A DNA stretch of 5,622 nt, from positions 1 through 5,622 of the forward strand of contig JAKAOC010000192.1 in NCBI GenBank assembly GCA_021823385.1, read 5' to 3'. A program made the translations under genes and the position numbers. The notes under the pieces are model-generated. The model saw only the letters and a list, made by a program, of their open reading frames with translations. It was not told the origin of the DNA and searched no databases. Below are positions 5,377 to 5,622 of the stretch, piece after piece (the first letter of the stretch is position 1; every line of letters starts with the position of its first letter). This stretch comes from Actinomycetes bacterium (GTDB taxonomy: Bacteria > Actinomycetota > Acidimicrobiia > Acidimicrobiales > Acidimicrobiaceae).

Positions 5377-5622
5377 ATGACCGAGTTGAATCTGGGCCGC
5401 CCCGGAGCGGCCAAGCCGGACCCGGACGCCGACGGCCTTCCCGAGACAGGCTTGGCTGCTCCGGGACCAACCGTGAGCCAGTTGCTGGACGAGGCACCCA
5501 CCAGCCGCTTCCATCGCAGGGCGGTGCTGATCTCCGGTATGGGCTTCTTCACGGACGCTTACGACCTGTTCGTCATCGGAACCGTCGCGGCCCTGGTGCA
5601 GACCCAATGGCACCTCTCGACT
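5377..5622 (+). CDS. MFS transporter, phosphate:H+ symporter-like, 3'-truncated
   Basis: The first 82 residues of a gene that runs off the right edge without a stop. ATG 5377 is preceded by GAAAGG (5362-5367) at a 9-nt spacing. About 46 polar, Pro/Ala/Asp-rich residues, presumably cytoplasmic, lead into RFHRRAVLISGMGFFTDAYD (44-63) and LFVIGTVAALV (64-74). The GMGFFTDAYDLFVIG block in the first membrane segment, with acidic Asp60 and Asp63, is characteristic of the PHS branch of the major facilitator superfamily (Pho84-type phosphate:H+ symporters and bacterial relatives). The full protein would be expected to have twelve membrane segments and about 450-550 residues. The family is fairly clear, but phosphate as substrate is inferred from this motif and the PHO-box-like repeats upstream; sugar or organic-acid symporters of nearby MFS branches share parts of the motif. 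Confidence 0.8.
   Translation, partial: MTELNLGRPGAAKPDPDADGLPETGLAAPGPTVSQLLDEAPTSRFHRRAVLISGMGFFTDAYDLFVIGTVAALVQTQWHLST

Noticed and set aside
5299..5613. Minus-strand frame opposite the MFS gene start
   Set aside because: It overlaps the MFS N-terminus, whose PHS-type motif is clear, as well as its promoter; it has no recognisable domain.

Overview
The window is GC-rich and densely packed. Genes begin with either a Shine-Dalgarno or a TANNNT box directly upstream, and it carries a DrrA/DrrB-type exporter. Together these suggest an actinobacterial chromosome (high-GC Gram-positive, possibly an uncultured soil or aquatic lineage). This is inferred from composition and gene families; there is no rRNA or other marker gene. 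I see no tRNA, rRNA, CRISPR array, insertion sequence, phage gene or plasmid gene.

Layout. (1) Bases 2-793, + strand: the C-terminal two thirds of a class III CoA-transferase (CaiB/BaiF family), cut by the left edge; an 11-bp inverted repeat begins over its stop codon. (2) Bases 919-2807, + strand: a two-gene operon for a DrrAB-like ABC exporter, made of an ATPase with the DrrA-type C-terminal domain and an ABC-2 permease. (3) Bases 2804-3727, - strand: an EamA/DMT-family transporter whose stop codon overlaps the permease stop in a shared CTAG. (4) Bases 3814-4707, + strand: a second, dissimilar EamA/DMT transporter, divergent from the first across a short intergenic region with overlapping promoter-like elements and small repeats. 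(5) Bases 4721-5158, - strand: a small uncharacterised membrane protein, convergent with the second DMT gene over 13 bp that can form alternative hairpins. (6) Bases 5377-5622, + strand: the N-terminus of an MFS transporter of the phosphate:H+ symporter (PHS) type, cut by the right edge. Its upstream region holds a good promoter candidate and three 11-bp-phased GTTCACC-like repeats resembling an actinobacterial PHO box.

How they fit together. Apart from the CoA-transferase, every recognisable gene is a membrane transporter or membrane protein. Only the ABC ATPase and permease are clearly an operon; the rest are single-gene units in alternating orientation. I find no convincing new multi-gene system. 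The more interesting signals are regulatory: the PHO-box-like array before the MFS gene, the TANNNT boxes 6-8 nt before three genes lacking a Shine-Dalgarno (leaderless-type starts), and the compact convergent gene ends.
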